Positions 26,488 through 34,722 of a DNA stretch of 64,000 bases are shown piece by piece. Made by a program: the position numbers and the translations under genes. Origin of the DNA: Belnapia rosea (GTDB lineage Bacteria > Pseudomonadota > Alphaproteobacteria > Acetobacterales > Acetobacteraceae); NCBI RefSeq assembly GCF_900101615.1, contig NZ_FMZX01000004.1, forward strand, positions 206,665 through 270,664. The letters run 5' to 3'. The stretch's first letter is position 1; every line of letters begins with the position of its first letter. Below the pieces are notes generated by a model. That model saw nothing but the letters and a program-made list of their open reading frames with translations. It made no database searches and was not told where the DNA came from.

Positions 26488-27901
26488 CTTCCTGGAGTTC
26501 GCCTGGATCTGGAACGCGACCCAGAACCAGGGCATGCCGGCGCCGCATCGCCGCATCGTCCGCTGGCTCCAATCCCGTTGGGAGGGCGGGGACCGGCGCC
26601 TGCTGCTGATGGCCTTCCGCGGCTGCGGCAAGTCCACCCTTGTCGGGCTGTTCTGCGCCTGGCGGCTGCTGCGGGCGCCGGATACGCGCATCCTCGTCCT
26701 CGCCGCCGACCAGGTGCTGGCGGTGAAGATGGTCGCCCAGGTGCGCCGCATCCTGGAACGCCACCCGCTCTGCCGGGACCTGCTGCCGGGGCGGGCGGAG
26801 GCCTGGGCGGCGGACCGCTTCACCGTCGCCCGCCCGGCCGTGCTGCGCGACCCGTCGATGCTCGCCCAGGGGATCGGCGGCAACATCACCGGCGCCCGGG
26901 CCGACCTCATCATCTGCGACGATGTCGAGGTGGCCGGCAATTGCGACACGCCGGCGAAGCGGGAGGCGCTGCGCGAGCGGTTGGCGGAGTGCGAGTTCAT
27001 CCTCGTGCCCGGCGGCGGCATCCTCTATGTCGGCACGCCGCATTGCGCGGAGACGCTCTACCTGCCGCCAGAGGATCCTGCCGCCTTCCTCCGCGGCTAC
27101 CGGCGCCTGGCGCTGCCCCTGCTGGACGAGGCAGGGCACAGCGCCTGGCCGGAGCGGTTCACGCCTGCGATGGTCGCCTCGCTCCGCGACCGCGTCGGCC
27201 CGCTGCACTTCGCCCGGCAGATGCTGCTGCAGCCCGTGGCCGAGGCGGCGCTGCGGCTCGATCCCGCCTTGCTCATCCGTTACGGGGAGGAGCCGGACTA
27301 CCGGGAGGCCGGCGGGCGGGCGCAACTCTCGCTGCTGGGCCGCCGCCTCGCCTCGGGCGGCGGCTTCTGGGATCCGGCCTATGGCCGCCCCGGTGCCGGC
27401 GATGCCTCGGTCCTGGCGGCGACCTATGCGGATGGCGAGGGCAGCCACTACCTCCACCGCCTTGCGTACCTCACGCATGACCCGGACAGTTCGGTCGACC
27501 CGGCGACCCAGCAATGCCGGGCCGTGGCCCGGCTGGCGCGGGAGTTGCTCCTGCCGGTGATCCGGGTGGAGACGAACGGCCTCGGCCGCTTCCTGCCCGC
27601 CTTGCTGCGGCGGGCGCTGGCGGAGGCGGGCGCGCCCTGCACCGTCATCGAGCATGCCAGCCGCCGGGCCAAGGCGGAGCGCATCCTGGCAGCGCTCGAG
27701 CCGGCGCTCGCCGCCCGCCGGCTGCATGCGCACGAGGCGGTGTTCCGCACGCCCTTCCCGGGGGAGATGGCCGCCTGGCGGCCGGATGCGCCCGGGCAGC
27801 GGGATGATGCGCTCGATGCCCTGGCTGGCTGCCTCCTGGCCGAGCCGGTGCGGCTGCCGGCCGCGATCCCGGCGCCGCGCCACCTCGCCTGGCGCGGCTA
27901 G
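26465..27901 (+). CDS. Phage terminase large subunit
   Basis: A 478-residue packaging motor. The Walker A-type loop AFRGCGKST is at 50-58 and Walker B LIICDDVE is at 148-155. The motif III/coupling region is LYVGTPHCAETLY. The RNase H-like nuclease domain shows FWDPAYG (about 300), RVETNGLGRF and RDDALDALAG, supplying the expected acidic residues. All catalytic elements are present, so packaging activity is plausible. ATG 26465 (MTEAPEADF) was chosen; an upstream ATG would overlap the TerS-like gene more deeply. Its stop codon is part of the palindromic repeat that follows. Confidence 0.9.
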   Translation: MTEAPEADFLEFAWIWNATQNQGMPAPHRRIVRWLQSRWEGGDRRLLLMAFRGCGKSTLVGLFCAWRLLRAPDTRILVLAADQVLAVKMVAQVRRILERHPLCRDLLPGRAEAWAADRFTVARPAVLRDPSMLAQGIGGNITGARADLIICDDVEVAGNCDTPAKREALRERLAECEFILVPGGGILYVGTPHCAETLYLPPEDPAAFLRGYRRLALPLLDEAGHSAWPERFTPAMVASLRDRVGPLHFARQMLLQPVAEAALRLDPALLIRYGEEPDYREAGGRAQLSLLGRRLASGGGFWDPAYGRPGAGDASVLAATYADGEGSHYLHRLAYLTHDPDSSVDPATQQCRAVARLARELLLPVIRVETNGLGRFLPALLRRALAEAGAPCTVIEHASRRAKAERILAALEPALAARRLHAHEAVFRTPFPGEMAAWRPDAPGQRDDALDALAGCLLAEPVRLPAAIPAPRHLAWRG

Positions 27902-28002
27902 AGCGGTTTCCGTTCGCACTGGCTCACGGATCCCGCTCTAGCTTGTTGTTTTAGCGAGCAAATACCTCCGATCAGATGATTCCATCTGATCAGAGTTTGC
28001 TC
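27898..28002. repeat. Compound intergenic palindromic repeat
   Basis: Two adjacent palindromes fill the gap after terL. The first is CTAGAGCGG (27898-27906) with CCGCTCTAG (27933-27941). The second is GAGCAAA (27956-27962) with TTTGCTC (27996-28002), enclosing GATCAGATG-ATTC-CATCTGATC (27970-27991). The layout is like the dispersed RIME-type intergenic elements of alphaproteobacteria. The CTAGAGCGG start recurs at 10860. It may also terminate both converging genes. Confidence 0.65.
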
Positions 28003-28232
28003 TAGCCGGCTTTCCTGAGCTTCAGGATCTCCCCAGCGTGCCGCTCGCGGCCCGCCTCGGTCAGCTCATAGCGCCCATCCGCCCGCAGCCGGGCGAGGCC
28101 CATGCCCTGGAGCCGTTCCAGGCAGGGGCCGTCCTTCAGCCCATCGGGCCGTCCGCCTCCGCCCACCAGCACCAGCCGGTGGAGCGCCGCGCGGCAGCAG
28201 GTCTCGAGATAGGGCTCGTTCCAGATCTTCAC
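28002..28232 (-). CDS. Small protein with winged-helix-like C-terminus, opposite to phage genes
   Basis: A 76-residue product read against the phage cassette, GTG start (MKIWNEPYLETCCRAAL). The second half (CLERLQGMGLARLRADG, then YELTEAGRERHAGEI) looks like the recognition helix, wing and final helix of a small winged-helix DNA-binding domain. It may be a cassette-borne regulator. The gene is short, so moderate confidence. Its stop lies inside the palindromic repeat. Confidence 0.55.
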   Translation of the reverse strand: MKIWNEPYLETCCRAALHRLVLVGGGGRPDGLKDGPCLERLQGMGLARLRADGRYELTEAGRERHAGEILKLRKAG

Positions 28233-28305
28233 TGTTCATCGCGTCCCGGTGCCGCCCGAGGGTGGTCGTCCCGGCACGCCCGTTCAAGGAGGCATGTGAG
28301 CCGCG

Positions 28306-28623
28306 ATGTCAATCGAACCCACCTGGTGGATCAGCGTCGTCGAGGCACCGATCGTTGCCGCCCTCTTCTGGATGATCCATGGCCTGCGGAAGGATCTCCA
28401 CGACCGCATCGACCGCACCACGGAGCGCGAGAGCGAGGCGGTGCGCCGTACCCGCGACGATCTCGCGGATTTCAAGCTGGAGGTGGCCCGGAGCTATGTC
28501 CCGCTCTCCCTGATCCGGGACGTGGACCGCCGCCTCTCCCAGCACCTGCTGCGGATCGAGGAGAAGCTGGAATCGGTGGGCGCGATCCGCCTGCGCGACC
28601 GTCTCGGGGGAGACGAGGCATGA
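28306..28623 (+). CDS. Holin- or spanin-like membrane protein
   Basis: A 105-residue protein with one hydrophobic segment at about 7-26 (WWISVVEAPIVAALFWMIHG) followed by a charged coiled-coil region (RKDLHDRIDRTTERES). It is coupled by ATGA to a cell wall hydrolase gene, the lysis position of the cassette. This layout fits a single-span holin or inner-membrane spanin. No specific family is recognised. Confidence 0.65.
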   Translation: MSIEPTWWISVVEAPIVAALFWMIHGLRKDLHDRIDRTTERESEAVRRTRDDLADFKLEVARSYVPLSLIRDVDRRLSQHLLRIEEKLESVGAIRLRDRLGGDEA

Positions 28624-29051
28624 GCTGCGCCGAGATCCTCGCCCTGACCCTCCGGGCGGAGGCCGGCACCCGCCCGGTCCGCGCCATCGAGGCCCTGGCC
28701 GCCCTGGTGGTGAACCGCGCCCGCATGGCCGCCGAGGGGACCGTGCCGCGTGCCCGCTTCGCCCCGGATGCCCGCGCCGGCGCCGGCTGGGCCGGGCTGC
28801 TGGCCGAGGTTTGCCGGGCGCCCTTCCTGTTCCGCTGCTGGCAGCCCGGCGGCCTCCGCGCCGAGGCGCCGGCCGATGCCGCGATGGAGATCTGCCGCCG
28901 CGTTGCCCGCCGCGCCCAGGGCGGCGCCCTGCCGGACCCGACGGCCGGTGCCACCCATTGGCATGACGGCGCCTCGCTACCCGGTTGGGCGATCGGTCAG
29001 GTGCCGACGGCGGAGATCGGTGGCCTCGTCTTCTACCGGCTGCCTGCCTGA
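28620..29051 (+). CDS. SleB/CwlJ-type cell wall hydrolase (endolysin)
   Basis: A 143-residue hydrolase of the SleB/CwlJ family. The catalytic glutamate region is LTLRAEAGTRP, followed by LAALVVNRAR. The substrate-cleft motifs FLFRCWQP and GATHWHDG complete the family pattern. It has no signal peptide, so it would need the upstream holin-like protein to reach the wall. It is the last gene of the phage cassette. Confidence 0.82.
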   Translation: MSCAEILALTLRAEAGTRPVRAIEALAALVVNRARMAAEGTVPRARFAPDARAGAGWAGLLAEVCRAPFLFRCWQPGGLRAEAPADAAMEICRRVARRAQGGALPDPTAGATHWHDGASLPGWAIGQVPTAEIGGLVFYRLPA

Positions 29052-29121
29052 GACATCGAAGCGTCGGGTTCCACCGCCGGCCGCTTGCAGGAATGGCAGC
29101 CATGCCGGGTTGGTGCGGACA

Positions 29122-29160
29122 ATGTACGGAACCGGCCGGGCTTTGTCAGGTTCCGTACAT
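29122..29160 (+). promoter_or_regulatory. 12-bp palindrome overlapping an EcfG-type promoter
   Basis: ATGTACGGAACC (29122-29133) and its exact complement GGTTCCGTACAT (29149-29160) are 15 bases apart. Within it GGAAC (29128-29132), 16 bases, GGTT (29149-29152) differs by one base from the alphaproteobacterial general-stress sigma (EcfG) consensus GGAAC-N16-CGTT. The downstream gene is an HWE kinase, a class often linked to the PhyR-EcfG pathway. The palindrome could also be a separate operator or hairpin. Confidence 0.45.
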
Positions 29161-29209
29161 CAGCCGCGCCATGGGTTGTGGCCAGCCAGGAACGGATGAG
29201 CCCTACACG

Positions 29210-30280
29210 ATGGACGGGAGTAGAGACGGCGACATGATGGGCGGCGCCGGACCTGCCTCCGCGGCGCGGTCCTGGGGAGACCAGCATGAGCTCAAGCTCC
29301 TGCGCTCGGTCGTCCAGACAATCGGCGAGGCGATCATCGTCACGAGCCCCGAACTCGATCCGCCGGGCCCGTTGATCGAATACGTCAATCCCGGCTTCGA
29401 GCGGATGACCGGCTATGCGGCGGACGAGGTTCTCGGCCGGTCACCCCGCTTCCTGCAGGGAGACGGCACCGATCGCACCGCGCTGGACGAGCTGCGCACG
29501 GCCCTGCGGGCCGGACGGGCCTTCAGCGGGGAGGCCGTGAACTACCGCAAGGACGGCACCCCTTATGTCGTCGAATGGCTCATCTCCCCCGTTCTGGAAG
29601 CCGGCCGGATCGTGCGCTGGGTCGCGGCGCAACGCGACGTGACGGAGCGGCGGCAGGGCGAGGAACGCCAGAAGCGGATGGCCGACGAGCTCAACCACCG
29701 GGTCAACAACTCGCTGGCGGCGGTGCAGTCGGTCGCCGCGCAGACCTTCCGGGACGAGTGGAGGAGCGTGGGCGAGGTACGGAACGCCTTCCGGGACCGG
29801 CTCCTCGCCCTGGCGCGGGTGCATACCCTCCTGGCGCGCGGGTTCTGGGAAGGCGTGCCGCTCCAGATCCTGGCCGAGCGGCAATTGACCTCCTGCAACG
29901 GCAAGGCCGGGGGGGCCGAGATCGAAGGGCCCGAGATGCGGCTCCGGCCCGGTGCCGCCATCGCCTTGGGGATGGCCCTGCACGAGCTGGCCACGAATGC
30001 GCTGCGCCATGGCGCCCTGTCCGCCCCCACCGGGCATGTCCGCCTCGTCTGGTCGGTCGAGCCGGGGGAGGATGGCGAGCTGCTGCGGCTCCACTGGGTC
30101 GAGGAAGGCGGGCCGCCGGTGGCCGCGCCGCCGCGCCGAGGCTTCGGCACCCGGGTGATCGAGCGCGGCCTCGCGCATGGCATGCGGGCCCGGGTCTCCC
30201 TGCGGTTCGCGGCTGCCGGCCTGGACCTGGAAGTGGACGCGCCGCTGGGGGCCGTCGCCGCGGCGCCATGCCGGTCCTGA
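29210..30280 (+). CDS. PAS-HWE family sensor histidine kinase
   Basis: A 356-residue soluble kinase. Residues 25-150 form a PAS domain close to LOV photoreceptors, but the flavin-binding cysteine motif (usually GRNCRFLQG) reads GRSPRFLQG, so it cannot form the light adduct. The phosphoacceptor His163 is in LNHRVNNSLA. The N-box is HELATNALRHG and the HWE signature appears as HWVEEGGP; GFGTRVIERG closes the ATPase domain. Such kinases feed the PhyR general stress response in alphaproteobacteria. ATG 29210 was chosen; in-frame ATGs at 29171 and 29234-29237 are possible. Confidence 0.88.
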   Translation: MDGSRDGDMMGGAGPASAARSWGDQHELKLLRSVVQTIGEAIIVTSPELDPPGPLIEYVNPGFERMTGYAADEVLGRSPRFLQGDGTDRTALDELRTALRAGRAFSGEAVNYRKDGTPYVVEWLISPVLEAGRIVRWVAAQRDVTERRQGEERQKRMADELNHRVNNSLAAVQSVAAQTFRDEWRSVGEVRNAFRDRLLALARVHTLLARGFWEGVPLQILAERQLTSCNGKAGGAEIEGPEMRLRPGAAIALGMALHELATNALRHGALSAPTGHVRLVWSVEPGEDGELLRLHWVEEGGPPVAAPPRRGFGTRVIERGLAHGMRARVSLRFAAAGLDLEVDAPLGAVAAAPCRS

Positions 30281-30304
30281 CGAGGGGGGGCTTCCTGCCG
30301 GGCG

Positions 30305-31441
30305 TCACCGATGCCCAGGGTCTTCCCCGGATTGTGGCCGTGCGGCCTTGCGGTGCGAGCCAGGGGCCCGATCGGCGACGAAGCGGGCGACATACGGCCC
30401 GATCAGCAGCACCGCCAGGAAGCGCGCGGTCTGCACGGCCATGACGAAGGGCATGTCCACCCGGTTCGAGGCCGCGATGATGGCGACGGAATCCACCCCG
30501 CCCGGGCTGGTGGCGAGGTAGGCGGTCAGCGGGTCGACCCCGGCGGCGGCCACCAGCACCGCCGCGAAGCCGCCACAGGCCAGCAGCAGGGCCAGGATGG
30601 CGCCGAAGACGCGTGGCAGGGCGCGGGCGGCATGCAGCAGGATGGGCCGGGTGAAGCGCAGCCCGATATTCCATCCGACCATCGCGTAGCAGGCCGCGAG
30701 CAGCCAGGGCGGCAGCTCGACCCGCAGCGCGCCGACATCCTGCAGCAGCATGCCGAGGATCATCGGCACCAGGAGCGGCCCGGCCGGCACGCGCAACCGC
30801 AGCGCCAGGAGTGACCCGCCCAGGGCCAGCGCCAGGGTCGCCAGCAGCGGCATCCAGGCCACGGCCGGGAAGGCCCGGGCGAGCCAGGACATCTCCTCCA
30901 CCGGCCCCGACGGGCCGGCCGCGAGCTGCGCGACGCCGGAAGCCGCCGCCGCCACCATCACCACGCGCAGATACTGCATGAAGGCGACGAGGCGGGCATC
31001 GGCGCCATGGGCATCGGCCATCAGCACCATCACCGAGGCGGCGCCGGGGAAGGAGCCCCACACTGCCGTGCTGCCCGGCAGCACGCGCCAGCGGGCGAGC
31101 AGCCAGCCCAGCAGCACGCTGACCGCCACCACCGCCGGCACCGACACCAGCAGCACCGGCCAGGCCTCGAGCATCGCAACCAGGGTTGGCGTGGTGAGGC
31201 TCTGCGCGATCATGCAGCCGATGACCCCTTGCGAGGCGATGAAGCCCGACGCGGGCACCCGGACCGCGCCATCCGCCGCGGCGAGCAGGATGGCGGCCAG
31301 CATCGGCCCGAGGAGCAGGGCGGCCGATAGGTGCAGCATCTCCAGCGCGAGCACCAGCAAGGCGGACAGGGCGAGCAGCAGGAGCCATTGGACCCCCTGG
31401 CCGGTGCCATGCAGCGAGGGGAGGCCGGCGCGGTAGGGCAT
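30305..31441 (-). CDS. AbrB-family (duplication) integral membrane protein
   Basis: A 378-residue membrane protein with about ten hydrophobic helices in two similar halves, each carrying the family's glycine/proline pattern (WGSFPGAASVMVLMA in the first, LATSPGGVDSVAIIAASNRVDM in the second). It belongs to the AbrB/putative ammonia monooxygenase membrane family, whose substrate is unknown. It has nothing to do with the AbrB DNA-binding regulator. The start MPYRAGLPSL was chosen because the 31 residues before it are unlike the family and Pro/Arg-rich. Confidence 0.85.
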   Translation of the reverse strand: MPYRAGLPSLHGTGQGVQWLLLLALSALLVLALEMLHLSAALLLGPMLAAILLAAADGAVRVPASGFIASQGVIGCMIAQSLTTPTLVAMLEAWPVLLVSVPAVVAVSVLLGWLLARWRVLPGSTAVWGSFPGAASVMVLMADAHGADARLVAFMQYLRVVMVAAAASGVAQLAAGPSGPVEEMSWLARAFPAVAWMPLLATLALALGGSLLALRLRVPAGPLLVPMILGMLLQDVGALRVELPPWLLAACYAMVGWNIGLRFTRPILLHAARALPRVFGAILALLLACGGFAAVLVAAAGVDPLTAYLATSPGGVDSVAIIAASNRVDMPFVMAVQTARFLAVLLIGPYVARFVADRAPGSHRKAARPQSGEDPGHR

Positions 31442-31704
31442 GGGAAGCGACCGAACTCCGGAGGGGAAGGCCGCGCGGCCGGCTCCCGGCGCGCAGGATC
31501 GGGGCGTCACGACCGCCGCGGAACAGGACAGCATGGAACAGCGAGGTCAAGGCCAGTGCCATGCCGCAGCGCATGGCACCGGGAATGTTCCGCCGGACGA
31601 TATTCAGCGGCGAGAAATCGACGAACCAGCCCTGGGCCCGCACCACGCCGCGAACCCGTGCCGGGACCGCGCGCGGGTTCACGTCATGCAGGATGGAGAG
31701 CCAG
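31442..31704. other. Gene-less stretch, possible remnants
   Basis: Between the AbrB-family gene and the CBS gene about 400 bases carry no intact gene. The first 260 show no gene I can recognise. On the minus strand a hydrophobic stretch (NIPGAMRCGMALALTSLF) could be read as a remnant of a membrane protein, but nothing confirms it. Both flanking genes point away from or into this gap on the minus strand. Confidence 0.3.
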
Positions 31705-31834
31705 ACCGCCTCGTCATCCCCGGCGCCAGGAGGTTGCCGGGGATGCCGCTCGGGCTGCAACTCGCCGGGCCGCGCGCGGCGACCGGCCGCTGCTCGACGT
31801 GGCGGCCCGGATCGAGCGCGCGGTCCTCGGCTGA
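31705..31834 (+). pseudogene. Possible amidase C-terminal remnant with frameshift
   Basis: Plus-strand text reading MPLGLQLAGPRA, then after a one-base shift DRPLLDVAARIERAVLG and a stop, resembles the end of an amidase-signature enzyme (usual pattern: GLPvGLQLvG, then a final helix). The frame break falls in a CG-rich run near 31775. There is no body of the gene upstream, so this would be a short relic. Confidence 0.35.
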
Positions 31835-31840
31835 GGACGG

Positions 31841-32275
31841 TCAGCCTTGCGGCCGGACCGTCGCCCGCAGCGTCTCGAGGTCGCGCTGGTGCAGCAGGAT
31901 GCGGTGCCTCGCCAGGTCGCGGATGCTGACGATGCCGGCAAGCTCGCTTCCGTCCATCACCGGGAGGTGGCGGAAATAGCCGGCATCCATGATCTCCATC
32001 GCCTGGTCGATGGTGGTGCGCATGGTGACGGTGGTGACCTGCCGGGTCATCAGGTCGCTCGCCGTCAGCGCGAGGACCTGGGTACCGTGCCGGGCCAGCG
32101 CCTTCACCAGATCGCGCTCGCTGACGATGCCGACGAGGCCACCATGGTCGGCCAGCACCACCAGGGCGCCGATGCGGCGCGAGGCGATGATGGCGGCGAT
32201 CTCGGTGATGCTCGCATCCGGCGAGACGGAGATGACGTTGCGGCCCTTTTCGCGGATGACGGCGGCGATCGTCAT
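31841..32275 (-). CDS. CBS-domain pair protein
   Basis: A 144-residue protein made of two CBS motifs (Bateman module) that usually bind adenosine nucleotides. The first ends VGIVSERDLVKAL and the second GIVSIRDLARHR. Free-standing CBS pairs are common stress- or energy-sensing proteins in alphaproteobacteria; the partner is unknown. Start ATG 32275 with AGGGAGGAA 7-8 bases upstream; the longer frame was rejected. Confidence 0.9.
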   Translation of the reverse strand: MTIAAVIREKGRNVISVSPDASITEIAAIIASRRIGALVVLADHGGLVGIVSERDLVKALARHGTQVLALTASDLMTRQVTTVTMRTTIDQAMEIMDAGYFRHLPVMDGSELAGIVSIRDLARHRILLHQRDLETLRATVRPQG

Positions 32276-32356
32276 GGCTTGTTCCTCCCTGGGAACTGTT
32301 CTCGTTCCCTGCGGGGAGCCTAGCATGCGGGGCCTCGCTCACGGCATGCTGCGGTT

Positions 32357-34045
32357 ATGGACAGTTTGCCATTCATGCCGGCCCCGACCGGGGCCGAGGC
32401 GGTGCCGGACAGCCAGGGGCTGAACCTCTACCGCGCCGATCCCTGGCTGGCCCCGCTGCTCGGCCTCTATCTTCCGCCGGAGTTGCTGGCGCATCTCGCA
32501 CCGCATCTCGACCGGATGGGGGCGCTGGCGGGTGGCCGCCTCGATGCGCTGGCCGGGGAGGCCGACCGCAACCCGCCGGAGCTGCTGCACCGCAGCCGGC
32601 GCGGCGAGGACGCGCAGCGGATCGACTACCACCCCGCCTATCGGGCGCTGGAGCAGGTGGCCTTCGCCGAGTTCGGGCTGGCTGCGATGTCGCACCGTCC
32701 GGGCGTGCTGGGCTGGCCGGCGCCGATGCCGCCGGCGGCGAAATACGCCCTCAGCTATCTCTTCGTGCAGGCGGAATTCGGCCTTTGCTGCCCGCTTTCG
32801 ATGACCGATGCGCTGGCACGCACGCTGCGCCGCTTCGGCGACCCGGAGCTCGTCGCCCGCTACCTGCCGGGGCTGATCTCGACCGACCTCGATGCGCTGC
32901 GCCAGGGCGCGATGTTCATGACGGAGCAGGGGGCTGGCTCCGATATCGCGGCGACGGCGGTGATGGCGGAGCCGCGGCCGGATGGCAGCTGGGCGCTCAC
33001 CGGCGACAAGTGGTTCTGCAGCAATCCGGATGCCGGGGTGGCGCTGGTGCTGGCACGGCGCCAGGGCGGGGCGGCAGGGCTGCGCGGCGTCTCGCTCTTC
33101 CTGCTGCCGCGCGAGCGGCCGGATGGCAGCCCGAATGCCTATCGGATCGTCCGGCTGAAGGACAAGCTCGGCACGCGCTCCATGGCCTCGGGCGAGATCC
33201 GGCTGGAGGGCGCCACGGCCTTCCTCGTCGGCGAGCCGGAGGCGGGGTTCAAGCAGATGGCCGACATGGTCAACGCCTCGCGCCTGTCGAACGGCATGCG
33301 CGCGGCCGGGCTCATGCGGCGGGCGGTGACGGAGGCGATGTTCGTCGCCCGGCACCGCATCGCCTTCGGCCGCCCGCTGATCGAGATGCCGCTGATGCGG
33401 CGGCAACTGCTGAAGCTGGTCCTGCCGATGGAGCAGGCGCGCAGCATGGTGTTCCAGGCCGCCGAGGCAATGCGCCGCAGCGATGCCGGGGAGGACGGGG
33501 CCTATGCCTTGCTCCGCATCCTGACGCCGCTGCTGAAATTCCGTGCCTGCCGGGATGCGCGGCGGGTGACGGGCGATGCGATGGAGGTGCGCGGCGGCTG
33601 CGGCTATATCGAGGAATGGGCCGACCCGCGGCTGGTACGCGACGCCCATCTCGGCAGCATCTGGGAGGGGACGAGCAACATCGTCGCCCTCGACGTGCTG
33701 CGGGCGGCGCAGCGCGAGGGCTCGCTGCCGGTGCTGCGCGCGCATCTGCATGGGCTGCTCGGCAACGGCGCGGCGCTGCCCGAGGCGCTGCCGGCCTTCG
33801 ACCGCGCGGCGGCGCTGGCGGAGAGGGCGCATGAAAATCCCGCCCTGGCGCGGCAGGCGGCGAGCGCGCTCTACCACCTGACCAGCGCGGCGGCGATGGT
33901 CTGGGAGGCCGGGCGCCTGGGTTGTGCCGAGCGGCTGGCGCTCGCCCGGCTGGTGCTGGTGCACCGCGTCCTGCCGCGCGACCCGCTGGCCGATACCGAC
34001 GAGGCGGTCCCCGCCGCGCTGCTCGCCAAGGCGCTGGCCGCCTGA
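32357..34045 (+). CDS. Acyl-CoA dehydrogenase, AidB-like
   Basis: A 562-residue flavoenzyme of the large acyl-CoA dehydrogenase type. Motifs are MTEQGAGSDIAATA (FAD-binding loop), WALTGDKWFCSNPDAG, KDKLGTRSMASGEIRLEGA and RGGCGYIEEW plus LGSIWEGTSNIVALD at the end of the catalytic part. The closing segment EWADPRLVRDAHLGSIWEG is characteristic of the AidB branch, which also acts in protection from alkylation. The stop overlaps the start of a TetR-type regulator, suggesting that the pair is co-expressed. Confidence 0.9.
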   Translation: MDSLPFMPAPTGAEAVPDSQGLNLYRADPWLAPLLGLYLPPELLAHLAPHLDRMGALAGGRLDALAGEADRNPPELLHRSRRGEDAQRIDYHPAYRALEQVAFAEFGLAAMSHRPGVLGWPAPMPPAAKYALSYLFVQAEFGLCCPLSMTDALARTLRRFGDPELVARYLPGLISTDLDALRQGAMFMTEQGAGSDIAATAVMAEPRPDGSWALTGDKWFCSNPDAGVALVLARRQGGAAGLRGVSLFLLPRERPDGSPNAYRIVRLKDKLGTRSMASGEIRLEGATAFLVGEPEAGFKQMADMVNASRLSNGMRAAGLMRRAVTEAMFVARHRIAFGRPLIEMPLMRRQLLKLVLPMEQARSMVFQAAEAMRRSDAGEDGAYALLRILTPLLKFRACRDARRVTGDAMEVRGGCGYIEEWADPRLVRDAHLGSIWEGTSNIVALDVLRAAQREGSLPVLRAHLHGLLGNGAALPEALPAFDRAAALAERAHENPALARQAASALYHLTSAAAMVWEAGRLGCAERLALARLVLVHRVLPRDPLADTDEAVPAALLAKALAA

Positions 34046-34668
34046 TGGATGGGCTTTCGCCCCGCGCCGCGGCGACGCGCCAGCGCATCCTTGATGCAGC
34101 GCTGGCGGAATTCGCCGAGAAGGGCCTGGCCGGCGCCCGCGTCGACGAGATCGCGCTGCGGGCCGGGGCCAACAAGCGCATGCTCTACGCCTATTTCGGC
34201 AGCAAGGAGGAGCTCTGGCTGGTCGTGCTGGAGGCCGCCTATGCCGCCAAGCGGGCGGAGGAGCGGGGGCTGCGCGTCGAGGCCCTGCCGCCCGAGGAGG
34301 CGATGCGCCGGCTGGTGGAGTTCAACCTGCGCTACACCGCTGCCCACCCCGAATTCGTCGCGCTGCTGAACCAGGAGAACATCCACCGCGCCGCCTACCT
34401 GCAGCGCTCGGAGGGGGTGCCGGCGCTCTACTCGCCGCTGCTCGGCCAGATCGGCGCGGTGCTGGCGCGCGGAGTGGAGGCGAGCGTCTTCCGCCAGGGC
34501 GTGGACCCGGTGCAGCTCTACATCACCATCGTCGGGCTCGGGCATTTCTTCGTTGCCAACCAGCACACCCTCTCGACCGTGCTGGGCGCCGAGCTGGGGA
34601 CGGAGGCGGCGCTGGCGGCGCGGGAGCGGCATGCGGTCGAGGTGGTGCTGGGCTATCTGCGGCCTTGA
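34045..34668 (+). CDS. TetR-family transcriptional regulator
   Basis: A 207-residue regulator. The DNA-binding domain is RQRILDAALAEFAEKGL followed by the recognition helix region VDEIALRAGANKRMLYAYF at residues 33-51. The C-terminal part is the variable ligand-binding domain and includes EFVALLNQENIHRAAYL, typical of the TetR_C group near acyl-CoA or xenobiotic genes. It overlaps the acyl-CoA dehydrogenase stop and is followed by a 20-bp palindrome that could be its operator. Confidence 0.93.
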   Translation: MDGLSPRAAATRQRILDAALAEFAEKGLAGARVDEIALRAGANKRMLYAYFGSKEELWLVVLEAAYAAKRAEERGLRVEALPPEEAMRRLVEFNLRYTAAHPEFVALLNQENIHRAAYLQRSEGVPALYSPLLGQIGAVLARGVEASVFRQGVDPVQLYITIVGLGHFFVANQHTLSTVLGAELGTEAALAARERHAVEVVLGYLRP

Positions 34669-34678
34669 CTCCGGGTTT

Positions 34679-34698
34679 GGGTAACTGGATGGTTACCC
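34679..34698 (+). promoter_or_regulatory. Candidate TetR-type operator
   Basis: GGGTAAC, TGGATG, GTTACCC is a perfect 7+7 palindrome of 20 bases, a usual size for TetR-family sites. It lies between the TetR gene and the Gfo/Idh gene and overlaps the spacer of a possible promoter (TTGACT at 34665-34670). Binding would block transcription of the downstream catabolic operon. Confidence 0.55.
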
Positions 34699-34722
34699 GA
34701 GAAGCCCAGGGAGGACGAGGTG

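Noticed and set aside
29210..30280. Light-sensing LOV kinase
   Set aside because: The cysteine needed for the flavin adduct is replaced by proline.
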